From positions 1,116,001-1,180,000 of the forward strand of contig NZ_JHZF01000013.1 of the NCBI RefSeq assembly GCF_000688295.1: DNA of 64,000 nt, written 5' to 3'. The position numbers and the translations under genes were made by a program. The stretch comes from Pseudooceanicola nanhaiensis DSM 18065. Its GTDB lineage: Bacteria > Pseudomonadota > Alphaproteobacteria > Rhodobacterales > Rhodobacteraceae. This document shows, piece by piece, positions 37,068-46,069 of this stretch; within the stretch, counting starts at the first letter, position 1, and each line of letters starts with the position of its first letter. Under the pieces are notes generated by a model. That model was not told where the DNA came from. It saw only the letters and a program-made list of their open reading frames with translations, and did not search any database.

Positions 37068-38039
37068 TCAGTTGGGCAGGTAGCCGAAATCTTTCGCCAG
37101 ACCGTGGAACAGCGTGTATTGGCTCTGGGCGTAGTCGCTCATGTCGACGTCACCGATGGTCGAGATGGAGCCACGCTTCGCTGCAAGCTCCAGCCATTTC
37201 TCGTCGGTGGCGACCTTGGCCAGCACGTCCTGCCACTTGGCTGTCACCTCTTCGGAAAGGCCCTTGGGGCCGTAGAGCGCGCTCCAGCCGGCGATCTGGC
37301 CGGCCTTCTCATAGCCGAGCTCGGCGGCCGTCGCGACATCGGGCAGGGTGTCCATGCGCTTGGGCGCGAAGACCATCAGCGCCTTCAGGTCACCGCTTTC
37401 GATATGCGGCATCAGCGAGCCCGCCGCCATCGCGACGAAATCGACGTGCCCGCCGAGCAGCGCAGTGGCCAGGGCGCCGCCGCCCTTGTAGGGCACCAGC
37501 GTCGCGGCGGTGAGCGGGTCGAGGTCGTTGTCGGCCAGCAGCGCCTGCGTGGTGAAGCCGTCGATCGCAGTGGCGCCCGAGGCGGCGTAGGTCATCCGAC
37601 CTTCGCTCTCCCCGATGGCCGTCACCAGCTCTTCGACGCTGTCATAGGGCGCATCGGCGCGCACCGCGAGGATCATCGGCGTGGCTTCCAGCGCGCCGAG
37701 GAAGGTGTAGGCGTCCCATGCGACGGCGTTGCCCGGGGTCACGGCGGGCGACAGCGCCATGCCGACGCGGGCCAGAAGCAGGGTGTAGCCGTCGGGCTCG
37801 GCATCCGAGACCGAGCGCGCACCGTTCATGCCACCGGCGCCGGGCTTGTTCATCACGGTGACCGGCTGGCCGAGGAAGGGCTGTGCGGTTTCCGCCAGCG
37901 CGCGGCCGGCCAAATCGGAGGCGCCGCCCGGGCCGTAGGGGACGACGAGGGTCACTGCCTGGTCGGGATAGGTCTGGGCCACGGCGGGGCCGGTGGCCGC
38001 GACCACAGACAGGGCGATCGTTCCGAGAAGTTTCTTCAT
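37068..38039 (-). CDS. tctC: tripartite tricarboxylate transporter substrate-binding protein (TctC/Bug family)
   Basis: Periplasmic binding protein of 323 residues. The ATG at 38039 gives a signal peptide (1-21, ending GPAVAQ). Typical Bug segments are PDQAVTLVVPYGPGGASDLAGR after the signal and VMNKPGAGGMNG, which form the carboxylate pocket. It is the first gene of the TTT operon, divergent from a LysR regulator; two strong hairpins follow it before tctB. The ligand is a carboxylate, unspecified. The longer open frame to 38165 reads through the regulatory region and is not used. Confidence 0.92.
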   Translation of the reverse strand: MKKLLGTIALSVVAATGPAVAQTYPDQAVTLVVPYGPGGASDLAGRALAETAQPFLGQPVTVMNKPGAGGMNGARSVSDAEPDGYTLLLARVGMALSPAVTPGNAVAWDAYTFLGALEATPMILAVRADAPYDSVEELVTAIGESEGRMTYAASGATAIDGFTTQALLADNDLDPLTAATLVPYKGGGALATALLGGHVDFVAMAAGSLMPHIESGDLKALMVFAPKRMDTLPDVATAAELGYEKAGQIAGWSALYGPKGLSEEVTAKWQDVLAKVATDEKWLELAAKRGSISTIGDVDMSDYAQSQYTLFHGLAKDFGYLPN

Positions 38040-38094
38040 GTTTGCCTCACATTTGCTCCGGCAGCGCCGGTCTGTTGGATGCGGCGAGCATTCA

Positions 38095-38147
38095 CAGTAT
38101 GCGAAGATTGACAATAGGAGGCCATATCTTGCATTAAGTGCATACTG
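38095..38147. promoter_or_regulatory. inverted repeats in the tctC/LysR divergent region
   Basis: Eight-base arms CAGTATGC (38095-38102) and GCATACTG (38140-38147) form an inverted repeat with centres one tetrad of helical turns apart, and TGCA-TTAAG-TGCA (38130-38142) lies within the second. Such a layout suits a LysR tetramer that binds and bends the intergenic DNA. The binding protein is inferred to be the adjacent LysR. Confidence 0.5.
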
Positions 38148-38157
38148 GGGAGCGGCA

Positions 38158-39069
38158 ATGTTCAAGACACGGGAATTGGAAGCTTTTGACGCCTACATGC
38201 GGCTCGGCGGCGTCAAGATGGCTGCCGAAGACCTCGACACGAGCCAGCCGATGGTGAGCCGACTGCTCTCGGCCCTGGAGGAAAAGACCGGCTTCGAGCT
38301 GTTTCTGCGCAAGCGCAATCGCCTCACCCCGACGCCCGAGGCGTTCCGGTTTCACCAGTCGGTGGTGCGCCATCTCGGGGGCTTGCGCAGCCTCGAGCAG
38401 GAGGCGGTGGCGATCTCCAACGGGCAGCTCGGACATCTGGTGATCGCCGCCCAGCCCATCTTCTGCGACACGTTCCTGCTGGATGCGCTACAGCGCTTCC
38501 GCGAGAGCCATCCCCGCGCGACGGTGCAGATCGTCGATGTCGGCATGGCCGAGCTGCTACGCATGATCAGCGAACAGCGCTGCGATCTGGCCTTCGGGAT
38601 CACCCTCAACGCCGAGGCTTTCGGCGGCAACGTCCGTGCGCTCGCGCATTGTGCCGCGCGCTGCATCCTGCCGAGAGGGCATCCATTCGGCGATGTGGAG
38701 GAAATCCCGCTGCCGAGGCTGCGCAAGGAATGGTTCATCGACCTTGCCGAGGGCAGCCCGCTGCGCCAGCGGGTCGACCACATGATGAAGGCGATCAATG
38801 TCGACCGCACCATCGCTGCCGAACTCCGGACGCTGCACGGCGTGGTGCGCCTGGTCGAACGTGGCGTCGGTGTCGCGATCGTCGATCCCGTGGCGAGCCA
38901 GCTGCTCGATCCTGAAAGCGTCACCTCGCACAGGCTGTTGCCCGAGATCGCCTGGGACATTGCGCAGTTCGTGCCGCGCGATCGGCCCCTCAGCGCCATG
39001 GGGCTGGCCTTCGCCGATGCGGTCTCCTCCGAGATCGACCGGCTGAAACGGGCGGGCGTGGTGAGTTGA
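38158..39069 (+). CDS. LysR family transcriptional regulator
   Basis: A 303-residue LysR-type regulator. The N-terminal helix-turn-helix spans residues 3-60 (TRELEAFDAYMRLGGVKMAAEDLDTSQPMVSRLLSALEE, then FELFLRKRNRLTPTPEA). The C-terminal effector domain resembles periplasmic binding folds. The ATG is at 38158, preceded by GGGGAGCG. It is divergent from tctCBA-argE, with inverted repeats in the gap, and probably activates that operon in response to the transported carboxylate. Confidence 0.9.
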   Translation: MFKTRELEAFDAYMRLGGVKMAAEDLDTSQPMVSRLLSALEEKTGFELFLRKRNRLTPTPEAFRFHQSVVRHLGGLRSLEQEAVAISNGQLGHLVIAAQPIFCDTFLLDALQRFRESHPRATVQIVDVGMAELLRMISEQRCDLAFGITLNAEAFGGNVRALAHCAARCILPRGHPFGDVEEIPLPRLRKEWFIDLAEGSPLRQRVDHMMKAINVDRTIAAELRTLHGVVRLVERGVGVAIVDPVASQLLDPESVTSHRLLPEIAWDIAQFVPRDRPLSAMGLAFADAVSSEIDRLKRAGVVS

Positions 39070-39508
39070 GGCCAAGGCTATGCAAGTCTGAGGGCGGGCC
39101 CCGAAGAAGCGGACACGAAACCGGCAGCAGCTCAGATCGCCGAGATACGGCTTCGGGCTGTCACCCCCTCGTCATCGAGGCGGAGAAGGCCGGGTCCCCC
39201 ATGACCCGCATGCGTGACGTCCTCGAAACCTGTTCGAGCGGATACTTTCTCGGGCTCGACCGTCCAGCAGGATCAAAACGTTTGCTCCTTTCGGCCACAA
39301 CAACCTGTTTCGCTCTGATGTTCCAACGGGCGCCATGCGTGACGGGAGTCGGGCAGGCGTGCGCGCACCCGAATACACGAGAGGCTACGGTCACCGGGCT
39401 CGAGATTGTCCTTGGAGCGCCTCGACCCGCGCCAGCTATCTGACGAGCGCGCGCGTCGAGTCGCTCACCCATAGGGCAGCGTCTTGAAGATGAAGTCATT
39501 GAAGGTAT
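39070..39508. other. gene-poor gap between LysR gene and tRNA-Cys
   Basis: This 439-base gap holds no recognisable gene. Small open frames on either strand (longest on the minus strand running over the tRNA) show no known motif. No copy of the tRNA 3' end was seen inside it, so I cannot call an attachment site. It may be degraded sequence. Confidence 0.4.
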
Positions 39509-39582
39509 TGGAGGCGAGTACCGGAATCGAACCGGTGTGCACGGATTTGCAATCCGCTGCGTAACCACTCCGCCAACTCGCC
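39509..39582 (-). tRNA. tRNA-Cys (GCA)
   Basis: Read on the minus strand, a 7-bp acceptor stem GGCGAGT/ACTCGCC with a U discriminator is followed by an encoded CCA. The anticodon stem GCGGA/TCCGT encloses the loop TTGCAAA, giving anticodon GCA (cysteine), and the T arm has GGTTCGATTCC. Length is 74 bases including CCA. All cloverleaf arms can be drawn. Confidence 0.96.
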
Positions 39583-39668
39583 GAAGCCGTGGTTTCCTTA
39601 GACGTCCCGCGGGCGCTTCGCAAGGGGGTATCACCGGGGCGTCGGGTCAGGGCGCGCGGGCGGGCGGG

Positions 39669-40058
39669 TCAGTGGAGCCTGGCGTGACTCCTGACGAGGC
39701 GGCGGACGCGCTCGGGCGTGAAGTCTCCCTTCGACCAGACCGCGAGGACGTTGGCCGCGCGGGCCTTGTCGAACATGAAGGGCGACGGCCAGTCGCTGAC
39801 CATCACCACCGGCACCCGCCGCCAGTCGGAGCGGGCGGCGAGTTCGGAGAGGAAGTCCGCGCCCACGCCGTCGGGCAGCATGTTGTCGAGAAACAGCAGC
39901 GAGATCCCGGATCGCGCCAGATGCTGCCGCGCCTCGGCCAGGCTGCTGGCGGTCAGCACATGCGGCACCGGATGCTGGCGCGCAAGCGTGCGCATCATCA
40001 TCTCGCGGTCCACCGCCGCGTCGTCCACGATCAGGCACACGGGTTTATGCGCCTCCAT
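39669..40058 (-). CDS. stand-alone response regulator receiver protein
   Basis: A single receiver domain of 129 residues (CheY/DivK-like) with no output domain. Conserved residues are present: acidic pair Asp12/Asp13 in LIVDDAAVD, phosphoacceptor Asp58 in LLFLDNMLPDG, Ser88 in VVMVSD and Lys110 in VWSKGD. The ATG at 40058 is chosen over the open frame to 40220. It has no neighbouring histidine kinase. It may be part of a phosphorelay encoded elsewhere. It is divergent from the methyltransferase gene. Confidence 0.85.
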   Translation of the reverse strand: MEAHKPVCLIVDDAAVDREMMMRTLARQHPVPHVLTASSLAEARQHLARSGISLLFLDNMLPDGVGADFLSELAARSDWRRVPVVMVSDWPSPFMFDKARAANVLAVWSKGDFTPERVRRLVRSHARLH

Positions 40059-40251
40059 GAAGGTCCCCCGAATTCGGCTCCCACGCGGGCAGAATCCGGC
40101 GATTCGATTGAGATTTCGTTCACCTGCGCCCGACCGGTGCCCGCGGGCTGCGGCATGCCGGCAGCACCCCGAACATTTGAACCCGGCCACCGTTGCCGCC
40201 CCGGGCCTTCTATGGCACAAGCGTGGCGAAACTGAACAGATGAGTTTGGCG

Positions 40252-40902
40252 ATGGCAGATTACGCAGCACGCCGGTCGACGATGGTCGACACGCAGGTCC
40301 GTCCGTCGGACGTCACCAAGTTCCCGATCATCGACGCCATGATGAGCGTCCCGCGCGAGATTTTCGTGCCGGCGGACCGGCGCGAGGCCGCCTATCTCGG
40401 CGAGAACATCGATCTCGGCGGCGGGCGCGTCCTCCTGGAGCCGCGGACGCTGGCCAAGATGCTCGACGGGCTCGACATCCGCGGCGACGAGCTGGTGATG
40501 GATGTCGCCTGCGCACAGGGCTATTCCTCGGCGGTGATCGCCGAGATGGCCGAGGCCGTGGTCGCCGTGGACGAGGCCGACAGGCTGAACGGCGCGCAGG
40601 AGAGCCTAGGCCAGATCAACGCGGACAACGTCATCCTGCACGAGGGCAACCCGGCGGAGGGTGCGGCCGAACACGGCCCCTACGACGCGATCGTCGTCGA
40701 GGGCGGGGTGGAAGAGCTTCCCGCCGCGATCCTCGACCAGCTCAAGGACGGCGGGCGGATCGCCTGTCTCTTCATGGAAGGCCAGCTCGGCACCGTACGC
40801 ATCGGCTACAAGATCGACGGCAGGATGAGCTGGCGCTTCGCCTTCAACGCCTCGGCCCCGGTGATGCCGGGGTTCGAAAAGAAACGGGCCTTCACCTTCT
40901 AG
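40252..40902 (+). CDS. protein-L-isoaspartate O-methyltransferase-like protein
   Basis: A 216-residue protein of the PCM family as seen in Rhodobacterales: MADYAARRSTMVDTQVRPSD start and a SAM-binding motif VMDVACAQGYSSAVIAEM. It differs from classical PCM in having ACAQGY rather than the usual GTGSGY glycine motif, so catalytic activity is uncertain. The start is taken at the ATG of MADYAARR (40252); an in-frame ATG at 40240 is also possible. It ends 34 bases before a TolC-type gene. Confidence 0.8.
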   Translation: MADYAARRSTMVDTQVRPSDVTKFPIIDAMMSVPREIFVPADRREAAYLGENIDLGGGRVLLEPRTLAKMLDGLDIRGDELVMDVACAQGYSSAVIAEMAEAVVAVDEADRLNGAQESLGQINADNVILHEGNPAEGAAEHGPYDAIVVEGGVEELPAAILDQLKDGGRIACLFMEGQLGTVRIGYKIDGRMSWRFAFNASAPVMPGFEKKRAFTF

Positions 40903-40935
40903 AACAACAGAGCAGAGCAGCTAGGGCAGGGACGA

Positions 40936-42348
40936 ATGAACAGGATCAAATCGGGACTGGCCAGCGCGGCGCTCACATTGGGGCTCGCTCTCTCGGCCAC
41001 CGCATCCGGCGCGGAGACGCTGGGCGCGGCGCTCACCTCGGCCTACAACACATCGGGCCTGCTTGAGCAGAACCGGGCGCTTCTCAGGGCGGCCGACGAA
41101 AGTGTCGCGCAGGCGCTCTCGGCGCTCAGGCCGGTGGTGCAGTGGAGCGCCAGCGCCAACCAGCGCTTCACGGAATCCGCCAGCGCGGCGACCGGCTTCG
41201 CCTCGGTCTCGGCCGAGCCCGCGAGCGTCTCGCTCGAACTGTCGGCCAGCCTTCTGCTCTATGATTTCGGCGCCAGCCAGGTCGGTATCGACATCGCCAA
41301 GGAAAGCGTGCTCAGCACCCGGTATTCGCTGATCGGCGTCGAACAGCAGGTGCTGCTGCGCGCGGCGGCGGCCTTCTTCCAGGTGCAGCGCGCCTCGGAA
41401 TTCGTGTCCGTGCGCGAAAGCAACCTCCGGCTGATCCGGCAGGAGCTGCGCGCCGCGCAGGACCGCTTCGAGGTCGGCGAGGTGACCCGTACCGACGTCT
41501 CGCTGGCCGAGGCCCGTCTCGCGGCGGCCCAGAGCGCGCTGTCCGCCGCACAGGGCGGCCTGAACCAGGCGCGGATCGAATACGTCGCGGCGGTCGGGCG
41601 TGAGCCCTCGAACCTGCAGACGCCGGCCAGCCTGCCCGCGCTGCCCCCCACGGTGCAGGCCGCGATGGCGGCGGCCGCGGTGAACCATCCCAGCGTGCTG
41701 GCCGCGCAGAAGGACGTGAAGGTCTCGGAGCTGAACGTCGTCGCCGCGGATCTCGCGCTGCGGCCCTCGATCAATCTCAGCACCTCCTACGGGGTGACCG
41801 AGGACCTGAACGATTCCGGCAATTCCCGCGGCCTGACCATCGGTGTCGGCGCCTCCCAGACGATCTACGCCGGGGGGCGGCTGTCCTCCCTGCAGCGGCA
41901 GGCGATGCAGCGGCGCGATGCGACGCGGTCGAACCTGCATGTGGTGGTCGACAACGTGCGCTCGGACGCGGGCAACGCCTATTCCAACGTGCTGGTCGCG
42001 CGCGCCAGCCGCGATGCGGGCACCCAGCAGGTGCGGGCGGCCCAGGTCGCCTTCGACGGCGTGCGGGAAGAGACCTCGCTCGGGGCGCGGACCACGCTCG
42101 ACGTGCTGAACGCGCAGCAGGACCTGCTGCAGGCGCGGGTCGACCTGATCTCGGCCCGGATCGATGAATATGTCGGCGCCTACCAGCTTCTGGCCGCGAC
42201 CGGCCAGCTCACGGCCGAGAAACTGGGCCTTCCGGTGCAGATCTACGACCCCGCGGCCTATTACAACCTGGTCAAGGATGCCCCCGCCGGTCTGAGCAAG
42301 CGCGGCCAGCAGCTCGACAAGGTACTTCGGCGGATCGGGAAACAGTAA
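40936..42348 (+). CDS. tolC: TolC family outer membrane efflux protein
   Basis: Outer membrane channel protein of 470 residues with a signal peptide (1-26, ending ATASGAE) and the two internal structural repeats of the family, each rich in long helices (for example RRAADESVAQALSAL and later FDGVREETSLGARTTLDVLNAQQDLLQARVDL, the second in this summary form). The length fits TolC. It works with type I secretion or RND efflux partners encoded elsewhere. It is preceded by a PCM-like gene and followed by a PopZ-like gene after a 7-bp hairpin. Confidence 0.92.
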   Translation: MNRIKSGLASAALTLGLALSATASGAETLGAALTSAYNTSGLLEQNRALLRAADESVAQALSALRPVVQWSASANQRFTESASAATGFASVSAEPASVSLELSASLLLYDFGASQVGIDIAKESVLSTRYSLIGVEQQVLLRAAAAFFQVQRASEFVSVRESNLRLIRQELRAAQDRFEVGEVTRTDVSLAEARLAAAQSALSAAQGGLNQARIEYVAAVGREPSNLQTPASLPALPPTVQAAMAAAAVNHPSVLAAQKDVKVSELNVVAADLALRPSINLSTSYGVTEDLNDSGNSRGLTIGVGASQTIYAGGRLSSLQRQAMQRRDATRSNLHVVVDNVRSDAGNAYSNVLVARASRDAGTQQVRAAQVAFDGVREETSLGARTTLDVLNAQQDLLQARVDLISARIDEYVGAYQLLAATGQLTAEKLGLPVQIYDPAAYYNLVKDAPAGLSKRGQQLDKVLRRIGKQ

Positions 42349-42375
42349 AACTCGCGCTATCAGTTGAGAAAAATG

Positions 42376-42399
42376 CGCCCGCGGGGTATCCTGCGGGCG
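42376..42399 (+). other. stem-loop between tolC and the PopZ-like gene
   Basis: A 7-bp stem CGCCCGC/GCGGGCG (42376-42382 with 42393-42399) with a 10-base loop that can add two more G-C pairs lies 27 bases after the tolC stop. No U-run follows. It may limit read-through into the next gene. Confidence 0.4.
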
Positions 42400-42421
42400 A
42401 GGCGAGAGTGGTAATCCGAAC

Positions 42422-43324
42422 ATGTCCGATCCCGTGACCAACATGCAGATCGAGGACGTATTGTCCTCTATCCGCAAGCTCGTGTCCGAAGAGGTGCGCG
42501 CGCAGACCCGTCCCACCAAGGTGGCCGACCCGCAGCGGAAGGCCGAGAAGCTGATTCTCACCCCCGCGCATCGCGTGCCGGAGGCAGAGGATAACGATGC
42601 CGAATCGGATTACGCCGGTCCCGAGGCCGCGTCCGAGTTCGACATGGACGCCTTCAGCCGCGAGCTTCAGGCGGATGCGCCAGACCCCGCGCCGGAAACG
42701 GTCGAGGATCTGGCAGAGGCGCCTGAAGAGCCGCTCTTCCGCCATGGCCGGTCGCGCCGGACGATCCCGGGGCAGAGCCTGAGCGCCATTGCCGCGGATG
42801 CCGGGTTCGAGGACGAGGGCGCCAATGCCGGCACGCCGCTCGACATGTCCGTTTTTGCCGAGGACCCGGTGGAAGAGGGCGAGCTCGGAGAGGCGGACGA
42901 CCACGACGACCTGATCGCCGATGCGGACGGGTCCGACGACGCGCCCGAGGCGCGGATGGCGACGATCCCCTCCTTCCTGCGCTCGCGCGGGGTGCGCTCG
43001 ATGAACACCCGCCTCGCCGCGGTCCCGCCCGAGCCTGAGCCCGATGCGCTGAGCTGGGAGGATCATCTGGCTGCCGGGCCGGCCACCGCGGGCGATCTGC
43101 CCGCAGCGTCGGAGATCGAGGGCGACGTCTGGGCCGAGGCCGGCAGCGACGAGGACGATGCGGGGCAGGGCCTCGTGCTGGACGAGGAGGCGCTGCGCGA
43201 CATGGTCTCGGAGATCGTGCGGCAGGAGCTTCAGGGCGCGCTCGGCGAGCGGATCACCCGCAACGTCCGCAAGCTGGTCCGACGCGAGATCCAGCGCGCG
43301 CTGACGGCCCACGACCTGCTCTGA
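42422..43324 (+). CDS. acidic, low-complexity protein with PopZ-like (DUF2497-like) ends
   Basis: A 300-residue protein with a short N-terminal helix (IEDVLSSIRKLVSEEVRAQ) that resembles the PopZ start EEILASIRRIISE, a long acidic Pro/Ala/Glu/Asp-rich middle, and a C-terminal helical block (LRDMVSEIVRQELQGAL, then RNVRKLVRREIQRAL). In Caulobacter PopZ the two ends mediate binding and multimerisation at the pole, with a disordered middle. The homology is by layout only and has not been tested by alignment. It follows tolC with its own start and has no known motif in the middle. Confidence 0.6.
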   Translation: MSDPVTNMQIEDVLSSIRKLVSEEVRAQTRPTKVADPQRKAEKLILTPAHRVPEAEDNDAESDYAGPEAASEFDMDAFSRELQADAPDPAPETVEDLAEAPEEPLFRHGRSRRTIPGQSLSAIAADAGFEDEGANAGTPLDMSVFAEDPVEEGELGEADDHDDLIADADGSDDAPEARMATIPSFLRSRGVRSMNTRLAAVPPEPEPDALSWEDHLAAGPATAGDLPAASEIEGDVWAEAGSDEDDAGQGLVLDEEALRDMVSEIVRQELQGALGERITRNVRKLVRREIQRALTAHDLL

Positions 43325-43378
43325 CAGCCAGGCGCATGCGTTACCGGGGGGCGGTCCATACGGGCCGCCCTTCGCTGT

Positions 43379-44845
43379 TCAGGCGCGGACGGGCGCGACC
43401 TCTCCGGCCAGCGACAGCAGGAGGTCGAGGTCGAGATGCGCCGCCAGATGCGCCGCCAGCGCGTCGAGCGTCGCCTCGACCGTCGCGTCGTGAGACAGGT
43501 CGGAGCGTGTCCCCGCCTCGCGCAACCAGGCCGCACGGAACCCGTCGGCCGCGAAGAGCCCGTGCAGGTAGCAGCCCTGCACCCGGCCGTCGGCCGAAGC
43601 CGCGCCCTCGGGCCGGCCTTCGACCTCGAGCCAGGCCCGCGCGCAATCCGGTCCCTCGGTGTGGCCAAGGTGGATCTCGTAGCCGCTGAGAGGCTCTCCG
43701 CTGGCGCTGTGATGTGCCTCGGTCAGGGCCAGCCGCTTGGCCGGCCGCATCACCGTGGTCACGTCCAGCAGGCCCAGCCCCTCCACCCGGCCGGGCGGAC
43801 CTTCGATCCCCTCGGGGTCCGCGATCTCGCGTCCGAGCATCTGGTAGCCGCCGCAGAGCCCCAGCACCCTGCCGCCGCGCCGGACATGGGCCCTGAGGTC
43901 GATGTCCCAGCCCTGCGCGCGGAAGTCGGCGAGGTCGGCGATGGTCGATTTCGAGCCGGGGATCAGCACGAGGTCGGCATCGCCGGGCAGGGGGCGGCCG
44001 GGTTCGATGATCTCCACGCTCACTTCCGGTTCGGCGGCGAGCGGGTCGAGATCGTCGAAATTCGCGATCCGGGCGAGGCGCGGCACCGCGACCCTGAACC
44101 GGCCGCCGGGGGAGGAGGCGACATCCATCACGTCCTCCGCCGGCAGGCGCCAGGCATCCCGGAACCACGGCACCACGCCGAGCGAGGGCCAGCCGGTGTG
44201 GTCGCGGATCGCGGCGATGCCGCCGTCGAAGAGCCGCACGTCGCCGCGGAACTTGTTCACCGCGAAGCCCCTGATGCGGTCGGCATCGGCCGGTGAGAGG
44301 ACCGCCCTGGTGCCGACGAGCTGCGCGATGACCCCGCCACGGTCGATGTCGCCCACGAGGATGACGGGCACCCCCGCGGCCTCGGCAAAGCCCATGTTGG
44401 CGATGTCGTTGGCGCGCAGGTTCACCTCGGCCGGGCTGCCGGCGCCCTCCACGATGACAAGGTCGCAGTCACGGGCGAGGCGATGGAAGCTCTCCAGCAC
44501 CGCGGGCATCAGGCGGGGGCGCACCCCGCCGTAATCGCGCGCGCTGACCGAGGTCAGGCGCTTGCCCTGCACCACGACCTGCGCCCCGGTCTCGGTTTCG
44601 GGCTTCAGAAGCACCGGGTTCATGTCCGTCACCGGGGCCACCCGCGCGGCGCGGGCCTGAAGCGCCTGTGCGCGCCCGATCTCGCCCCCGTCGGCGGTGA
44701 CGGCGGCGTTGTTCGACATGTTCTGCGGCTTGAAGGGGCGGACCCGCAGCCCGCGGTCCGCGAAGGCGCGCGCCAGCCCGGCCACCAGCATCGACTTCCC
44801 GACGTTGGAGCCCGCGCCCTGCACCATGATCGCCCGTGCCGTCAT
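43379..44845 (-). CDS. cobQ: cobyric acid synthase
   Basis: Amidates adenosylcobyrinic a,c-diamide at four positions, using glutamine, in cobalamin biosynthesis. The 488-residue protein has an N-terminal nucleotide-binding domain (GAGSNVGKS at 10-18, [10 protein letters not shown] at about 38) and a C-terminal type I glutamine amidotransferase domain with nucleophile Cys331 in LGLCGGYQM and the later His in [10 protein letters not shown] 44845 is used. No other cob gene is next to it. A terminator-like hairpin lies upstream of it, after the small gene at 44923. Confidence 0.95.
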   Translation of the reverse strand: MTARAIMVQGAGSNVGKSMLVAGLARAFADRGLRVRPFKPQNMSNNAAVTADGGEIGRAQALQARAARVAPVTDMNPVLLKPETETGAQVVVQGKRLTSVSARDYGGVRPRLMPAVLESFHRLARDCDLVIVEGAGSPAEVNLRANDIANMGFAEAAGVPVILVGDIDRGGVIAQLVGTRAVLSPADADRIRGFAVNKFRGDVRLFDGGIAAIRDHTGWPSLGVVPWFRDAWRLPAEDVMDVASSPGGRFRVAVPRLARIANFDDLDPLAAEPEVSVEIIEPGRPLPGDADLVLIPGSKSTIADLADFRAQGWDIDLRAHVRRGGRVLGLCGGYQMLGREIADPEGIEGPPGRVEGLGLLDVTTVMRPAKRLALTEAHHSASGEPLSGYEIHLGHTEGPDCARAWLEVEGRPEGAASADGRVQGCYLHGLFAADGFRAAWLREAGTRSDLSHDATVEATLDALAAHLAAHLDLDLLLSLAGEVAPVRA

Positions 44846-44870
44846 CCGCGGACACTCCCCCTCTCAAACG

Positions 44871-44898
44871 AAGACGCGCCCCGGAAGGGGCGCGTCTT
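44871..44898 (-). terminator. hairpin terminator between the small gene and cobQ
   Basis: A perfect 12-bp stem (AAGACGCGCCCC at 44871-44882 with GGGGCGCGTCTT at 44887-44898) has a GGAA tetraloop. It lies 24 bases after the stop of the 44923 gene and before cobQ, both on the minus strand. The following T-run is weak (CGTTTG). Confidence 0.7.
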
Positions 44899-44922
44899 GA
44901 ATGGCAGCAATCGTGCGGATTG

Positions 44923-45243
44923 TCAGGCGGCTTCCGCCTGCTCCGCTGCATGCCGGCGTTCGCTTTCCTCGCGCGAGAGCGCGACGGAGGTGCGGACACC
45001 CTTGGAGACGAATTCCATCAGACCGGAGACAACCCGTTCGTTCGGGTCGATGCCGGCGCAGCTGAGCACTTCACGGCCGTCACGCGAGCGTGCCCAGCGG
45101 GCGATCTGCTCAGGACCGTTGCCGTATTTCTTGTCATCTGCAATGGCGTCGTCGAGCGCGGCAAGTACAACAGCTGCGAACAGCTTGCGGGCCCGGTTGC
45201 CCTGTTCATTGTTGAATGCCGTGCCGTCCACGAAGTCTTTCAT
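44923..45243 (-). CDS. small conserved protein, DUF6280-like
   Basis: A 106-residue protein without a signal peptide or membrane segment. It is largely helical, with an N-terminal KDFVDGTAFNNEQGNRARKLFAAVVLAALDDAIADDKKYGNGPEQIARWARSRDGREVL region (shortened here to its key KDFVDGTAF and ARWARSRDG segments) and an Ala/Glu-rich tail. It resembles a small protein family widespread in Rhodobacterales (recalled as DUF6280), function unknown. It is followed by a terminator and faces efp across a 211-base gap, which may hold divergent promoters. Confidence 0.6.
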   Translation of the reverse strand: MKDFVDGTAFNNEQGNRARKLFAAVVLAALDDAIADDKKYGNGPEQIARWARSRDGREVLSCAGIDPNERVVSGLMEFVSKGVRTSVALSREESERRHAAEQAEAA

Positions 45244-45454
45244 CGTCAGTCCTTTTTATTGCTCTTGCGTTTCGGGCTCGGGGCGACTTATGGCGAATAT
45301 GTGACGATTCGGATAGGTCGCAAAAACATGCCTGTCATGCACTTTGCGCATAGCTTGGCGATGCCGGGCCCAAGAGCAGCACTTATTGCTTCGGCCCTGA
45401 AGCGGATATATAGGTCCGCCGAGAATCCGATCAAGCCGCACCGGAGTGCAAGGT

Positions 45455-46018
45455 ATGCCCAAGATTAACGGAAACGAGATCAGGCCCGGGAACGTGCTTG
45501 AGCACGACGGCGGACTCTGGGCTGCCGTGAAGGTCGACCACGTGAAGCCCGGCAAGGGCGGCGCCTTCGCGCAGGTCGAGATGCGCAACCTGCGGACCGG
45601 CTCCAAGCTCAACGAACGCTTCCGGTCCGCCGACAAGGTGGAGCGCGTGCGGCTCGAGCAGAAGGACCAGCAATTCCTTTACGAAAACGATGGTATGCTG
45701 GTTTTCATGGACGCCGAGACCTACGAACAGATCGAGCTTCCGGCCGAGATCCTCGGCGAGCGGCGCCCCTTCCTGCAGGACGGCATGACCATCCTGGTCG
45801 AGTTCCACAACGAGGAAGCGCTGAACGCCACGCTGCCCCAGAAGGTGACCTGCAAGATCGTCGAGACGGAGCCGGTCGTGAAGGGCCAGACCGCGGCGAA
45901 CTCGTTCAAGCCGGCGGTTCTGGACAACGGTGTCCGGGTGATGGTGCCCCCCTTCGTGGGCGAGGGCGAAGACATCGTCGTGAACACCGAGACCATGGAA
46001 TATTCCGAACGCGCCTGA
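45455..46018 (+). CDS. efp: elongation factor P
   Basis: Relieves ribosome stalling at polyproline stretches. The 187-residue protein has the EF-P three-domain layout. Lys34 in the loop VKPGKGGAF is at the position beta-lysylated in E. coli EF-P. The ATG ([12 protein letters not shown]) is at 45455, a few bases downstream of an in-frame GTG that is rejected because it precedes the usual N-terminus. It is monocistronic and ends in a strong rho-independent terminator. Confidence 0.97.
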   Translation: MPKINGNEIRPGNVLEHDGGLWAAVKVDHVKPGKGGAFAQVEMRNLRTGSKLNERFRSADKVERVRLEQKDQQFLYENDGMLVFMDAETYEQIELPAEILGERRPFLQDGMTILVEFHNEEALNATLPQKVTCKIVETEPVVKGQTAANSFKPAVLDNGVRVMVPPFVGEGEDIVVNTETMEYSERA

Positions 46019-46040
46019 CGCAAGGTTATGCATCGAATGC

Positions 46041-46069
46041 AAGGCCGGACCTCCAGGTCCGGCCTTTTT
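46041..46069 (+). terminator. rho-independent terminator of efp
   Basis: A stem of up to 12 bp (AAGGCCGGACCT at 46041-46052 with AGGTCCGGCCTT at 46055-46066) is followed by a T-run (TTTTT). It lies 23 bases after the efp stop. Confidence 0.9.

Noticed and set aside
39161-39634. Minus-strand open frame across tRNA-Cys
   Set aside because: It overlaps the tRNA and has no motif or ribosome site.
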